Positions 1-5,858 of a stretch of 8,651 nt of DNA are shown one piece after another (the first letter of the stretch is position 1; the number at the start of each line of letters is the position of its first letter). The DNA comes from Nitrososphaeraceae archaeon (GTDB lineage Archaea; Thermoproteota; Nitrososphaeria; Nitrososphaerales; Nitrososphaeraceae). The stretch is taken from positions 1-8,651 of the forward strand of contig JAICQW010000071.1 of assembly GCA_025937665.1 (NCBI GenBank), written 5' to 3'. The notes under the pieces are model-generated. The model did no database searches, was not told the DNA's origin, and was given only the letters and a program-made list of their open reading frames with translations. Both the position numbers and the translations under genes were made by a program.

Positions 1-1
1 G

Positions 2-688
2 GGATTTTACTATGATACTATTCGTAAGGATTTGACAAAAGACGAAAGCATTCGTCCAAATGCATTGGTCATGTTGCTTACCGAAGTAGTAAAAGATCAA
101 GACAAGGCAAGGTCAGTGCTTGATAGATTGGAAAAGGACGATATGACCACCCCGTGGGGCATGCGTTCATTGAGTAGTTTGGATTCCAAATATCACCCAT
201 CACTCTATCATGACGGAGCTGTTTGGCCACTTGTCACAGGCTGGGCAGCAATAAGTGAGATTAAAAACCAAAGAACTCAACAGGCTCTTGAGTATCTCTC
301 GGTAATGGCTGATAGAATTATTTCGGAAAATGGCATGTATGCAGAAACATACCGTGGAGATAGACCAGAGCCGTTTAATTCTTGCATCCTCCAGGCATGG
401 TCAGTTGGAATGTACGTTTATGCATTACGTGAATTGATGTTGGGTATTAAACCAAATATGATTAAGAACAATATCTGTTTGGAACCTAATCTCCCTGACT
501 CTATAAGATCAGATCTTGGCAACCTTAATTTTGATCATTTTATTAGCACCAACGAGGGCATGAATAAGATCAGCATTTCGGTTAGACCTGACAGAGACAG
601 AATAACCATCACACCGGAAAGAAATGATGTGAAATTACCTGAATTCTCTAGTTCCACCTATTCTATAGACATCCATAGAAACAAATAA
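2..688 (+). CDS. Glycogen debranching enzyme (amylo-alpha-1,6-glucosidase), C-terminal part; 5' end outside window
   Basis: The reading frame is open from the first bases (GFYYDTIRKDLTKDESIRPN...), so the TTG at 32 is internal and the true start lies left of the window. About 229 residues are visible. They match the end of the (alpha/alpha)6-barrel glucosidase domain of glycogen debranching enzymes: SIRPNALVMLL, then TPWGMRSLSSLDSKYHP, then YHDGAVWPLVTGW, then AETYRGDRPEPFNSCILQAWS. Members of this family hydrolyse alpha-1,6 branch points of glycogen-like polymers in the cytoplasm. After the QAWS segment the protein ends in a short beta-rich tail, normal for the family, and there is no sign of frameshift. 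It is codirectional with dph2 75 bases downstream, but dph2 has its own promoter-like sequence. The family is clear. The exact substrate (glycogen, or another oligosaccharide handled by a related GH15-like glucosidase) cannot be decided from this fragment. Confidence 0.85.
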   Translation, partial: GFYYDTIRKDLTKDESIRPNALVMLLTEVVKDQDKARSVLDRLEKDDMTTPWGMRSLSSLDSKYHPSLYHDGAVWPLVTGWAAISEIKNQRTQQALEYLSVMADRIISENGMYAETYRGDRPEPFNSCILQAWSVGMYVYALRELMLGIKPNMIKNNICLEPNLPDSIRSDLGNLNFDHFISTNEGMNKISISVRPDRDRITITPERNDVKLPEFSSSTYSIDIHRNK

Positions 689-716
689 TCTTACTAATCT
701 TACCAAACGAAACCAA

Positions 717-726
717 TTATATCTTA
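717..726 (+). promoter_or_regulatory. TATA-like box upstream of dph2
   Basis: TTATATCTTA is preceded by an A/C-rich stretch that could be a BRE (cgaaacca). It lies about 40 bases before the TTG at 763, predicting a transcript start near 745-750 and a short 5' leader. Called from sequence resemblance and position only. Confidence 0.4.
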
Positions 727-762
727 AAATTAGACGAATTGAATTCTTTGATGAGTATATAG

Positions 763-1767
763 TTGATCCAAATCGATGAAGAGAGGATACGCTCCACAAT
801 TAATGAAAGAAAACCGCGCTCAGTAGCGTTAGATGGTCCGGATGGGCTTTCGAAGAAAATACAGAACTGTGCTCAAAAGTTAACAGAAGAATATCAAATC
901 CCTGTATACGTAATTGGGGATACATCTTGGGGTTCATGTGATCTGAATCTACATGCTGCGGAAACTTTGGGAGTTGATATTTTGTTCAATATTGGACACA
1001 CAATAGCCATGGAAAAGTTTGGAGATAAGGTTGTAATGATTGATGCTTTTGATGACGTGGATTTTAGTGAAATCGCAAGTAGATGTGCTATTGAGTTGAA
1101 GAAGAAGAACTTCAACAAAATTTCACTTGTGACTAATAGTCAATATCTCCCATCTGTTCAAAAGGTAAAAGCGATATTTGTGAGTCATGGATACGAAGTA
1201 GTTATCGGAAGGGGTAAGGGCCATCTTAATGATGCCCAGGTATTTGGTTGTGAGTTTTATCCTGCCTACGACTCTAAAAATGATGTTGATGCGTATATTT
1301 TCTTGGGACAGAGTATTTTCCATTCTGCCAGTATTGCCATTGTTACTCAGAAACCTACCTTTATGATGGATCCTTACTTTAGCGAATATTCAGAAATTAA
1401 TGATATTGCACAGAAACTTGAAAAAAAAGCAATATTGTCAGTGCTTAAGGCCCAAGACGCTAAGACAATTGGGATAATTATTGGGTTAAAGGAAGGGCAA
1501 TTTTCCAAAATTAAAGCACTTGAAATAAAGAAGATGTTAGAAGACCAAGGCAAAAGAATCATGCTGATAGCTATGACTGAAATTACAGATGAACGGCTTT
1601 TATCCTACCAAGATGTAGATGCTTTTGTTCAGGTTGCTTGTCCTCGAATTGGAACGGATAATCATTTCCATAAGCCAGTACTATCGGTTCCTCAGGCAAT
1701 TTCGCTGATTAAGATTTTAAAAGGTGAACCGCAGGAAGGATTTCTTCAGATTAAGCACTGGCTGTAG
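763..1767 (+). CDS. dph2: Diphthamide biosynthesis enzyme Dph2 (3-amino-3-carboxypropyl transferase)
   Basis: The 334-residue protein has the usual length of archaeal Dph2. This cytoplasmic [4Fe-4S] enzyme cleaves S-adenosylmethionine in a non-canonical radical reaction and moves the 3-amino-3-carboxypropyl group to a histidine of elongation factor 2, the first step of diphthamide synthesis. The N-terminus shows the family pattern (RSVALDGPDGLSKKIQ, residues 19-34). The three cluster-binding cysteines expected from the family are present, one per domain: Cys59 in WGSCD, Cys163 in FGCEFYP and Cys293 in VACPRIGTD. The first two fall at the same residue numbers I recall for the Pyrococcus enzyme. 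The start is TTG at 763: the codon just before it is an in-frame stop (TAG, 760-762), so translation cannot begin further upstream, and the N-terminus already fits the family. No operon partner is evident downstream, where the next element is the oppositely oriented SRP RNA. Confidence 0.95.
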   Translation: MIQIDEERIRSTINERKPRSVALDGPDGLSKKIQNCAQKLTEEYQIPVYVIGDTSWGSCDLNLHAAETLGVDILFNIGHTIAMEKFGDKVVMIDAFDDVDFSEIASRCAIELKKKNFNKISLVTNSQYLPSVQKVKAIFVSHGYEVVIGRGKGHLNDAQVFGCEFYPAYDSKNDVDAYIFLGQSIFHSASIAIVTQKPTFMMDPYFSEYSEINDIAQKLEKKAILSVLKAQDAKTIGIIIGLKEGQFSKIKALEIKKMLEDQGKRIMLIAMTEITDERLLSYQDVDAFVQVACPRIGTDNHFHKPVLSVPQAISLIKILKGEPQEGFLQIKHWL

Positions 1768-1794
1768 ATATTCATCTATTATTAACACTCAAAT

Positions 1795-2113
1795 GCGGTA
1801 GTAGCCTACCGGTACCACTAAAGAAGTAAAGCCCAATCTCAAGCTCTGCAAGATCAATCACGTAGACGTGCTAGCATGGATACGCTGCCTTAGGATTGCA
1901 CCCTCCCGGACCTCATCCATTTCGACAATTCACAATCAAGCACATGCCTTCGCACATATTGTTGCTCATACCCATCCGACACGGCGTGGTTTCATATCAG
2001 CCTAGCAAGCAGGAACTTCACTTCTAAAGATTTACCCAGTAGTTACTGATCCCAGCATAAAGCCGATTTCCGGTATGGGGTACGGCTAACACCCCAATCC
2101 TACCTACTACCGC
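1795..2113 (-). ncRNA. ffs: Signal recognition particle RNA (archaeal SRP/7S RNA)
   Basis: On the minus strand this is a roughly 319-nt RNA whose ends pair perfectly over 9 bp (2105-2113 with 1795-1803), the helix 1 closure typical of archaeal SRP RNA. The Alu region shows a hairpin with GGGGU/ACCCC (2091-2095 with 2077-2081) followed by CCGGAAAUCGG (2073-2063). Helix 5 is supported by a 10-bp pairing (2016-2025 with 1822-1831). Helix 6 is a 6-bp stem capped by the GNAR tetraloop GAAG (1942-1957), the usual SRP19 site. Helix 8 contains GGUCCGGGAGGGUGCA (1912-1897), matching the bacterial/archaeal SRP54-binding hairpin (GGUCCGGAAGGAAGCA type). With SRP54 and SRP19 the RNA targets ribosomes making membrane or secreted proteins to SecYEG. 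RNase P RNA was considered, but its conserved motifs are absent. Ends are set by helix 1 and may be off by a few bases. Confidence 0.94.
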
Positions 2114-2133
2114 GAAAAATGTTATACAATTTA

Positions 2134-2142
2134 GATATATTT
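2134..2142 (-). promoter_or_regulatory. TATA-like box for the SRP RNA gene
   Basis: Minus-strand AAATATATC is centred about 25 bases upstream of the predicted RNA 5' end at 2113. This is the archaeal spacing between TATA box and transcript start, and it independently supports the minus-strand call for the SRP RNA. Confidence 0.6.
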
Positions 2143-2237
2143 GTGTATCCTGCAAACAATAACAAAATCAAGCTGGACCTTTACTACGAGTTCTTGTATT
2201 AACTACGCAATTTCCTTTTTTTGCATTAACTATACTC

Positions 2238-2292
2238 AGGGAAATTGATTGGTGCCTATCCGGTGAGGGAAGCACCAATCAATTGACTATCC
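2238..2292. repeat. Palindromic hairpin element with interleaved 6-bp direct repeats
   Basis: A perfect 13-bp inverted repeat, AATTGATTGGTGC (2243-2255) and GCACCAATCAATT (2272-2284), encloses 16 bases. Two 6-mers are each repeated in the same order around the arms: AGGGAA at 2238-2243 and 2266-2271, and CTATCC at 2256-2261 and 2287-2292. The whole reads as AGGGAA-arm-CTATCC-ggtg-AGGGAA-inverted arm-CTATCC. It lies in the spacer between the SRP RNA promoter and the 3' end of the tRNA thiolation gene. It is not followed by a T-run on the plus strand, so it is not a classic terminator. It could be a structured RNA, a protein-binding palindrome, or a remnant of a small mobile element. Function unknown. 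Confidence 0.75.
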
Positions 2293-2455
2293 TAAAAATG
2301 AATTCAAGATAGACAATACGATTAGCTACAAGAATTTTATTTAAAAATTTTAATACAAATAACTAATCATGTTCTTGATTTCTCAATACTAGTCTAACTA
2401 CTTTGAGTTAACACGTTTTAGAAATGTGATTACAATTATTAAACTCTGATGTGTA
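2293..2455. other. AT-rich spacer with no recognised gene
   Basis: Between the palindromic element and the end of the tRNA thiolation gene there is only AT-rich sequence, including a near-palindromic stretch around 2335-2356. I see no tRNA, no coding region with family resemblance, and no T-tract terminator on the minus strand right after the stop at 2456. Confidence 0.5.
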
Positions 2456-3418
2456 TCAAAGTTCATTTACTAACAAATCCAGCGTGCGACAAACTGAGCA
2501 TATTTTATTGGATGAATCTCTATTACAGATAGTACACCGTCTATGTTCCTGTTGAACTCTAATATTCAAGTTTGAAGTACTAGGAGGGGTAGCGGATTTT
2601 ACGTTCTTTGCAATCTTCAAGATTGAGCTATATGCATTATATTTTATGCCCGGATGTATTTTCTCAAGATTATTTAAGTGATCTCTAAACGCACTTCGTA
2701 TGCTTTCATCTTTATATGGGCATTCTTCCGATTGAAATGGAATATTAGTATGAATGGCGTACAATACAATCTCTCTTTCGTATATTTCCATTAATGGTTT
2801 GATTTTCCTTAGATTGGTCACTCCATATTCAACTGGTTCTGGATACGTCCAACCGATTCTTTCCACATCCCCCGCGAACAAGTTAATGAGAAATGTCTGG
2901 ATGTAATCATCCAGATTATGGCCAGTAGCAATTACATTTGCTCCACAAGATTCTGCAAGGAGATCTAGAGCCCTTCTCCGAAAAGTTCCGCACATGGAGC
3001 ACGATGAAATTTTTTCTGAAGGACGAACCTCCATTGCTTTGTCCATTGATAACCCGAAAAGCTCACTAAAACTCATTATCTTATTTTCAATACCTATGGT
3101 GGCGCAGAAATTCCTTACAATGTCTAATGATTCGTCACGATAGCCCTTAATTCCCTCGTCAACCGTTACTGCCACTAGCTCAGGGTTCTGACTAGAAAGC
3201 GTGTTTTTTAGCACATTTAGGAGAACAAGGCTATCTTTGCCTCCTGAGACTGCAACTGCCACGGTATCTCCGTGTTTTACCATAGAATATTTTGATATTG
3301 TCCTCTTTGCCTTATACTCAACCGACTTGATAAAGCATTTTCTACACAAAAATTCTCCAGAATACTGCCTTAAATAAATGGAAGGATTTTTCTTGCACTT
3401 GCTACATTCTTTGGACAT
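2456..3418 (-). CDS. ttuA: tRNA 2-thiouridine synthetase of the Ncs6/Ctu1/TtuA family
   Basis: This 320-residue PP-loop ATPase adenylates a tRNA uridine so that sulfur can replace the C2 oxygen. Two zinc fingers flank the catalytic domain: Cys5, Cys8, Cys25, Cys28 at the N-terminus and Cys295, Cys298, Cys307, Cys310 at the C-terminus. The PP-loop SGGKDS is at 58-63. The three cysteines expected to hold the catalytic Fe-S cluster are in CSMC (140 and 143) and in EECPY (233). GHNLDD (166-171) is the second conserved core motif. In eukaryotes and Haloferax the family acts on U34, in thermophiles on U54. A U34 role is likelier in a mesophile, but that is inference, so the symbol marks the family only. 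I chose ATG at 3418. A TTG at 3505 would add 29 residues lacking the family pattern, and it sits only about 21 bases from a TATA-like box. The gene is divergent from the Lrp regulator. Confidence 0.9.
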   Translation of the reverse strand: MSKECSKCKKNPSIYLRQYSGEFLCRKCFIKSVEYKAKRTISKYSMVKHGDTVAVAVSGGKDSLVLLNVLKNTLSSQNPELVAVTVDEGIKGYRDESLDIVRNFCATIGIENKIMSFSELFGLSMDKAMEVRPSEKISSCSMCGTFRRRALDLLAESCGANVIATGHNLDDYIQTFLINLFAGDVERIGWTYPEPVEYGVTNLRKIKPLMEIYEREIVLYAIHTNIPFQSEECPYKDESIRSAFRDHLNNLEKIHPGIKYNAYSSILKIAKNVKSATPPSTSNLNIRVQQEHRRCTICNRDSSNKICSVCRTLDLLVNEL

Positions 3419-3446
3419 CAGATTAATTGTTGTTTGCAGACATAGA

Positions 3447-3456
3447 ACATTAATAC
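3447..3456 (-). promoter_or_regulatory. Possible TATA-like box close to the tRNA thiolation gene
   Basis: Minus-strand GTATTAATGT is centred about 33 bases before the ATG at 3418 and would give an almost leaderless transcript. It competes with the stronger TATA-like sequence at 3521-3531. Weak call. Confidence 0.25.
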
Positions 3457-3520
3457 CTTCTATTGTTGTTAGATTTTGGCAAATTATCTTTGTCTCTGGA
3501 GGCAATTTCTAAAAGCATTT

Positions 3521-3531
3521 AAGTATATAAC
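3521..3531. promoter_or_regulatory. Shared TATA-like sequence between divergent tRNA thiolation and Lrp genes
   Basis: AAGTATATAAC reads as a TATA box on both strands. On the plus strand it is centred about 25 bases before the TTG start at 3550 and would give a leaderless Lrp mRNA. On the minus strand (TTATATACTT) it would start transcription near 3500, giving the thiolation gene a leader of about 80 bases. Mutual exclusion or autoregulation by the Lrp protein at this site is possible but unproven. Confidence 0.5.
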
Positions 3532-3549
3532 AACAAACTACTTTCTGAG

Positions 3550-4029
3550 TTGACGACTAGTCATGACGTTATTGATGAAATTAATCTTAAAATCATAAAT
3601 ATATTGAATAAAGACTCCTCTCTGCCCTTTGTTGAAATTGCAAAACAAATCGGAATATCTGACGCTACTGTACATATTCGAGTGAGGCGGCTAATTGCTG
3701 CTGGTATTATTAAGAAATTTACCATAGCATTAGACAATAATAAACTTGGTTATGATCACCTAGCATTCATGGGGATCAACATAGAACCCGGAACAGCCGA
3801 TGAAGTAACAAATAGTCTTTCATCCATTGAAGAAGTCTTGGAAATTCATGAAATGCACGGAAGATTTGACCTTCTATTGAAAATAAGGGCAAAAAACTTG
3901 GAGGAAATGCGTGATATAGTAGTAAACAAGATAAGAAAACTTCCAAGAATTATTGAGACGGAATTAATGACCGCTCTAAAGACTAGGAAAGAAGATCACA
4001 TGGTACCAGTAATGGATCCTGCTATGTAA
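3550..4029 (+). CDS. Lrp/AsnC-family transcriptional regulator
   Basis: The 159 residues have the standard Lrp/AsnC layout. An N-terminal winged helix-turn-helix (about residues 8-56) contains EIAKQIGISDATVHIRVRRL, with the recognition helix around 37-49. A RAM-type ligand-binding and oligomerisation domain (about 66-145) includes HGRFDLLLKIRAKN, the family's G-x-(Y/F)-D segment. Such proteins bind DNA as dimers or octamers and often sense amino acids; here the ligand is unknown. The start is TTG at 3550; an ATG at 3563 is in another frame, and the N-terminal DEINLKIINIL pattern begins immediately after. It is divergent from the tRNA thiolation gene, with which it shares a TATA-like sequence, so local regulation or self-repression is plausible. 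It converges with the zinc-ribbon gene, 23 bases away. Confidence 0.92.
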   Translation: MTTSHDVIDEINLKIINILNKDSSLPFVEIAKQIGISDATVHIRVRRLIAAGIIKKFTIALDNNKLGYDHLAFMGINIEPGTADEVTNSLSSIEEVLEIHEMHGRFDLLLKIRAKNLEEMRDIVVNKIRKLPRIIETELMTALKTRKEDHMVPVMDPAM

Positions 4030-4052
4030 ACACAACAAACCTATTTAGATAT

Positions 4053-4268
4053 CTACATTCTTTGCTTATCTTTCTTTGATGAAGTCCACCAATCAAGATA
4101 GTCGTCATGATATTTTTTCCTATCATCACCATCATCTCTAAAGGTCTTATCTCTTAACTCATCCATTTTTTCCCTGGATGCAAAAAGACCACAGCTTTTG
4201 CATATGAAATTTTTGGTAGCAGTATCCAACTTTAATTCCCCACCACACTCAGGGCAAAAATTAGACAA
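4053..4268 (-). CDS. Small zinc-ribbon protein (71 aa)
   Basis: The N-terminal 30 residues form a zinc ribbon: Cys5-x2-Cys8 (CPECGG) and Cys23-x2-Cys26 (CKSCG), spaced as in the N-terminal ribbons of RNA polymerase subunit M/TFS and TFIIB. The rest is a highly charged, probably helical tail rich in Asp, Lys and Arg with a DYLDWW segment. A complete TFS would need a second C-terminal ribbon with the catalytic Asp-Glu pair, and that is absent, so this is not a transcript cleavage factor. A role in nucleic-acid or protein binding is inferred from the fold only. The start is TTG at 4268, with a TATA-like box about 28 bases upstream, implying a leaderless mRNA. It converges tail-to-tail with the Lrp gene. 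Confidence 0.8.
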   Translation of the reverse strand: MSNFCPECGGELKLDTATKNFICKSCGLFASREKMDELRDKTFRDDGDDRKKYHDDYLDWWTSSKKDKQRM

Positions 4269-4291
4269 TTTATTTATTATTAATCAGACTT

Positions 4292-4300
4292 CATAAAAAG
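4292..4300 (-). promoter_or_regulatory. TATA-like box for the zinc-ribbon gene
   Basis: Minus-strand CTTTTTATG is centred about 28 bases upstream of the TTG at 4268, which fits a leaderless archaeal transcript. Confidence 0.4.
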
Positions 4301-4318
4301 TGTTACGTGGATTTCAGG

Positions 4319-4347
4319 ACAATTTGGCAATTTGGCAAAAAATTTGG
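4319..4347. repeat. Short imperfect tandem repeat of AATTTGGC, with a T6 run on the minus strand
   Basis: The spacer after hemD carries CAATTTGGCAATTTGG followed by a further AATTTGG copy after an A-run. On the minus strand the A-run becomes TTTTTT a few bases past the hemD stop (4351-4353) and may serve as the oligo-T termination signal used by archaea. Confidence 0.35.
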
Positions 4348-4350
4348 TTA

Positions 4351-5217
4351 TCAATATGACGAGATATAATCTGCCAATTCCTTTATCATAGGTCCCATAC
4401 GATAAGTAGTTGGAATAATATCTACTACAACGCGAAACCTTGCAAGCATCATTGAAGTAGAAGGCCCCACGGAAACTACAAGTACATTGCTGTTCAACTT
4501 ATCTCTTAATGAGTTAATCTTGTTATTTCTTTTTGCGAATTCAAAGAATTCTTTGACTGCAGGTGGACTTGTGAACGTGATAGAATCTACCGTACCTTTC
4601 ATTATGTCCTCAATGAGCATTTTGATTTTTTCTTCGTTAGGTGCCACGTAATCATATCCCATTTCCTCTAACATTGAAGCATTTGATTGTTCAAGATGAG
4701 CAGAATAGGAATATGAAGAAAAATCAAAGACATTTGCTCCTAATGAGGCAAGCCTTTTCTTGAATGAACTTGATGAATCTCCATGCCATAGTATTCCAAT
4801 GTTCTTGTTTTTAAAATCATAGCGTTTCAATAGATTGAATATACCATCTATCGTATTGATGTTGGGAACAAAATTGGTTTTAATTCCAAATTTTCTTAAT
4901 TCCATCTTGGGTTTGTTACTTCTTGCTATAACTATCGTATCTTGCAATTTTTCGATCACTGTATTCAGCTTGTGTAATTTTTGAAGATTGTGAAACAAGT
5001 TGAATACACCAACACCCGTCATGAAAATAAAAAAATGCATACTATCATTGCTAATGGTTTCTATAAAGTGATTACATTCGGAATCTAGCTGACTGTTATT
5101 TTTAATTCCTATAGTTGGAGCAATATATGGGATGCCTCCGAATTTTCGAACAATATCTGCAAGTTCAGAAGCTCTTCGGCTGGATGTAACAGCTACTGTA
5201 ATCCCGTGTAAAGACAT
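4351..5217 (-). CDS. hemD: Uroporphyrinogen-III synthase (HemD)-like protein
   Basis: The 288-residue protein resembles the HEM4 family, which closes and isomerises hydroxymethylbilane to uroporphyrinogen III, the common precursor of haem, sirohaem and cobalamin. Sequence is poorly conserved in this family, but the landmarks fit. The first half-domain opens with GITVAVTSSRRASELADIVRKFGG, followed by FFIFMTGVGVFNLF. In the second half, SITFTSPPAVKEFFEFAK and VLVVSVGPSTSMMLARF are followed by PTTYRMGPMIKELADY; the serine/glycine-rich loops line the active-site cleft. I chose ATG at 5217 over TTG at 5232: the TATA-like box at 5241-5249 predicts transcript initiation close to 5217-5220, and the family motif starts at the fourth residue. 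A separate promoter and a roughly 230-base gap argue against cotranscription with the PMDh genes. Confidence 0.85.
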   Translation of the reverse strand: MSLHGITVAVTSSRRASELADIVRKFGGIPYIAPTIGIKNNSQLDSECNHFIETISNDSMHFFIFMTGVGVFNLFHNLQKLHKLNTVIEKLQDTIVIARSNKPKMELRKFGIKTNFVPNINTIDGIFNLLKRYDFKNKNIGILWHGDSSSSFKKRLASLGANVFDFSSYSYSAHLEQSNASMLEEMGYDYVAPNEEKIKMLIEDIMKGTVDSITFTSPPAVKEFFEFAKRNNKINSLRDKLNSNVLVVSVGPSTSMMLARFRVVVDIIPTTYRMGPMIKELADYISSY

Positions 5218-5240
5218 GAAACAATCATGCAAACTTTGAA

Positions 5241-5249
5241 TTATTAAAA
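5241..5249 (-). promoter_or_regulatory. TATA-like box for hemD
   Basis: Minus-strand TTTTAATAA is centred about 28 bases upstream of the ATG at 5217, predicting a leaderless mRNA. This also decides the start codon in favour of 5217 over 5232. Confidence 0.5.
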
Positions 5250-5356
5250 CTTGAGCTTGTACTTGAAAGGTTCAGTTCAATAATAAATCTACTAAATATA
5301 TTCATAAAATTTGATTATCGGCAAATCAACGGAAGCTTGAATTGCATTACGTAGAC

Positions 5357-5420
5357 GGTGCATGGACTTTTCTCGTCATATCCTTTTTTGGATCTGGTCG
5401 CCCGTCAAATGCCATGCACC
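5357..5420. repeat. 64-base hairpin with 9-bp perfect stem, after the PMDh operon
   Basis: GGTGCATGG (5357-5365) and CCATGCACC (5412-5420) form a perfect outer stem. Inside is a nested small hairpin, ATCC (5380-5383) with GGAT (5390-5393), whose 6-base loop is all A on the minus strand. On the minus strand the element begins about 25 bases after the PMDh-S stop, so it could stabilise the 3' end of that mRNA or be a separate structured RNA. On the plus strand the stem is followed by TTTT. It does not fold as a tRNA. I found no convincing C/D boxes, no ACA box and no canonical kink-turn. Confidence 0.6.
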
Positions 5421-5445
5421 TTTTGAACTAATTAATCAAATTGAA

Positions 5446-5853
5446 TTAAACTTTTTTGATTTGCAGATATCCACCATCTATTATTCCTTCACTAGAATTT
5501 TCAATTTCTGGGATAACTGCCTCTTTGCAAAGTTCTAGTAATGGTATATTCGCTATTGCACAACCGGATGCAGTTGTAATATCTGTCTTTAAAGTGCATA
5601 TTATTCCCGATGGTGATGCACCGTTGGATTTGAGCGCAAAGATCGAGTAAGCTCCCACACTGCTCCCTACGGCGTAAGGAAAAATCAATATACTGTCCTT
5701 CAGAAATTTTCCACACAATTCGTGATTCTTGTCAGTTATCCTACCAGTCCTATGATCCAGTGAAGATAAGAAATTGATAGGTTGCGTGGTTGATAGAACC
5801 ATTCCTTTTGCCGTCCCTCCTACAATTATTTTACCTTTTAGTGAATATTCCAA
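5446..5853 (-). CDS. Phosphomevalonate dehydratase small subunit (PMDh-S; aconitase X swivel domain, DUF126)
   Basis: The 135 residues match the DUF126/aconitase X swivelling domain: GKIIVGGTAKGMVLST at the start, LDHRTGRITDKNHELCGK (32-49), then FPYAVGSSVGAYSIF (58-72), where the GSS serine region is the conserved active-site loop. With the large subunit it forms the archaeal phosphomevalonate dehydratase, which converts (R)-5-phosphomevalonate to trans-anhydromevalonate 5-phosphate in the archaeal mevalonate pathway to isoprenoid lipids. The gene starts with TTG 5 bases after the stop of the large-subunit gene, so the two are cotranscribed and probably translationally coupled. No clear Shine-Dalgarno sequence is visible. 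A hydroxyproline-type or other aconitase X is possible by family, but the archaeal split-subunit context favours PMDh. Confidence 0.9.
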   Translation of the reverse strand: MEYSLKGKIIVGGTAKGMVLSTTQPINFLSSLDHRTGRITDKNHELCGKFLKDSILIFPYAVGSSVGAYSIFALKSNGASPSGIICTLKTDITTASGCAIANIPLLELCKEAVIPEIENSSEGIIDGGYLQIKKV

Positions 5854-5858
5854 TTATG

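Noticed and set aside
894..1562. Minus-strand ORFs inside dph2, and similar ORFs inside the PMDh and DUF2024 genes
   Set aside because: They lie opposite or out of frame with well-supported conserved genes and show no family-like sequence.
1795..2113. RNase P RNA as an alternative identity for the structured minus-strand RNA
   Set aside because: The conserved RNase P strings (GAGGAAAGUC-like and ACAGAA-like) are not found, while SRP helix 6, helix 8 and the 5'/3' closing helix are all present.
2119..2202. A 27-codon plus-strand ORF starting ATG TTA TAC, overlapping the SRP RNA promoter
   Set aside because: It is short, has no family resemblance or promoter of its own, and covers the TATA-like sequence of the SRP RNA gene. 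It is most likely chance in AT-rich DNA.
5357..5420. tRNA, C/D-box or H/ACA guide RNA in the 64-base hairpin
   Set aside because: There is no cloverleaf or TΨC-like arm, no RUGAUGA/CUGA box pair, no ACA box after the stem, and the internal loop lacks the paired GA steps of a kink-turn.
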